Below are positions 7,283 through 7,709 of a stretch of DNA of 7,709 nt, in pieces (the first letter of the stretch is position 1; each line of letters starts with the position of its first letter). Both the position numbers and the translations under genes were made by a program. The stretch comes from Sulfurimonas sp. (GTDB lineage: Bacteria; Campylobacterota; Campylobacteria; Campylobacterales; Sulfurimonadaceae), in NCBI GenBank assembly GCA_027011725.1, contig JALUZQ010000170.1, forward strand, positions 1-7,709, in the 5' to 3' direction. Under the pieces are notes generated by a model. The model worked only from the letters and a program-made list of their open reading frames with translations, was not told the DNA's origin and made no database searches.

Positions 7283-7289
7283 TTCCTTT
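7283..7289 (-). promoter_or_regulatory. Ribosome binding site of the CheY-like gene
   Basis: The minus strand reads AAAGGAA six bases before the ATG at 7276, inside the 16-base gap after the upstream gene's stop. It supports the chosen start and independent translation within a shared transcript. Confidence 0.7.
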
Positions 7290-7292
7290 CTT

Positions 7293-7709
7293 TTATATAA
7301 ATTTTTCAATAACCAAACGCAGCAGGTCTTTGTTGACAATGTTGCGTATTGTCTCATGCACGTATGCAATAGAATCACTTTGATCTTCATTACTGCTCAT
7401 GAGTACAAGATATGTTGGAAGTCCACTTTCTTCACTTGCCTTTTTGACAAGTTTTGAAAATGCTTCAAGATTAAGATTCTTCAACTCTTTGTCGAATAAA
7501 ATAACCTTATAGTTATTGTCCGCTACTTTACTCTCTAAATCTAAGAGAGAGTTTGCTACTTCATAACTATATCCGAGTGAATCTAAAACCTTTTGGAAGA
7601 GTTTTGTCTCAAATGGACTCTTTTTGACAAGTAAAATGTCAGCAGTATAGCTTTGGGTTTGAGCTTCTTCTTGCATAGGTTCTTCTGATACAGATGCTTC
7701 ATTTACAGG
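7293..7709 (-). CDS. C-terminal part of a protein ending in a degenerate receiver domain (5' end beyond window)
   Basis: 138 codons are present and the frame stays open to the window edge. An ATG at 7676 has no convincing ribosome binding site, and the residues before it (PVNEASVSEEP) continue without a break into an acidic, Gln/Ser-rich linker, so the true start is probably upstream and other domains are expected. From about residue 12 after that Met the sequence has receiver-like layout: ADILLVKKSP as strand 1, ILFDKEL with an Asp at the phospho-acceptor position, TYLVLMSSNED as strand 4, then a helical end. The acidic pair after strand 1 is replaced by Lys-Lys and the Lys-Pro near the end is replaced by NKD, so phosphorylation is doubtful. 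It is likely a pseudo-receiver used for protein contacts, in the same operon as the intact response regulator downstream. The whole protein cannot be named from this piece. Confidence 0.82.
   Translation of the reverse strand, partial: PVNEASVSEEPMQEEAQTQSYTADILLVKKSPFETKLFQKVLDSLGYSYEVANSLLDLESKVADNNYKVILFDKELKNLNLEAFSKLVKKASEESGLPTYLVLMSSNEDQSDSIAYVHETIRNIVNKDLLRLVIEKFI

Noticed and set aside
7233..7457. Plus-strand open frame of 74 codons
   Set aside because: It spans the junction of the two receiver genes on the opposite strand and has no recognisable features.

Overview
The window looks like chromosomal DNA from a low-GC Campylobacterota (epsilonproteobacterial) species, probably a free-living Sulfurimonas-like organism. 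This rests on the AT-rich composition, on the Lon and BamD sequences and their bamD-lon order (a Campylobacterota arrangement as I remember it), and on a very large secreted protein of a type I associate with that phylum. The genus is an inference, not shown.

Layout. From base 1 to 3459 a single minus-strand reading frame runs 1153 codons without a stop and leaves the window before its 3' end. It encodes an exported giant with a signal peptide, a clear choice-of-anchor L domain and a long beta-rich, cysteine-containing tail. Bases 3460-3706 are a divergent intergenic region. They hold the candidate promoter and leader of the giant gene (with a hairpin near the predicted RNA 5' end), two short palindromes, a 9-base direct repeat, and a candidate promoter for the plus-strand genes. 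From 3707 to 6872 lies a two-gene plus-strand operon: bamD (outer-membrane assembly lipoprotein) and lon (ATP-dependent protease with all catalytic residues intact). A 12-bp-stem hairpin, whose left arm and loop include the last codons of lon, ends this operon and probably also the convergent one. From 6899 to 7709 are two minus-strand receiver-domain genes: a single-domain CheY-like response regulator with a full phosphorylation site, and upstream of it the C-terminal part of a larger protein ending in a degenerate receiver domain.

How the parts relate. BamD and Lon fit together as envelope assembly and protein quality control, and their 13-base spacing suggests one transcript. The two receiver proteins, 16 bases apart, look like parts of one signalling pathway in which the downstream protein can be phosphorylated and the upstream domain probably cannot. 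The giant protein is the least understood item: its N-terminal domain is recognisable, but its function, partners and C-terminal anchor cannot be read from this window. I found no mobile elements, CRISPR arrays, tRNA or rRNA genes.
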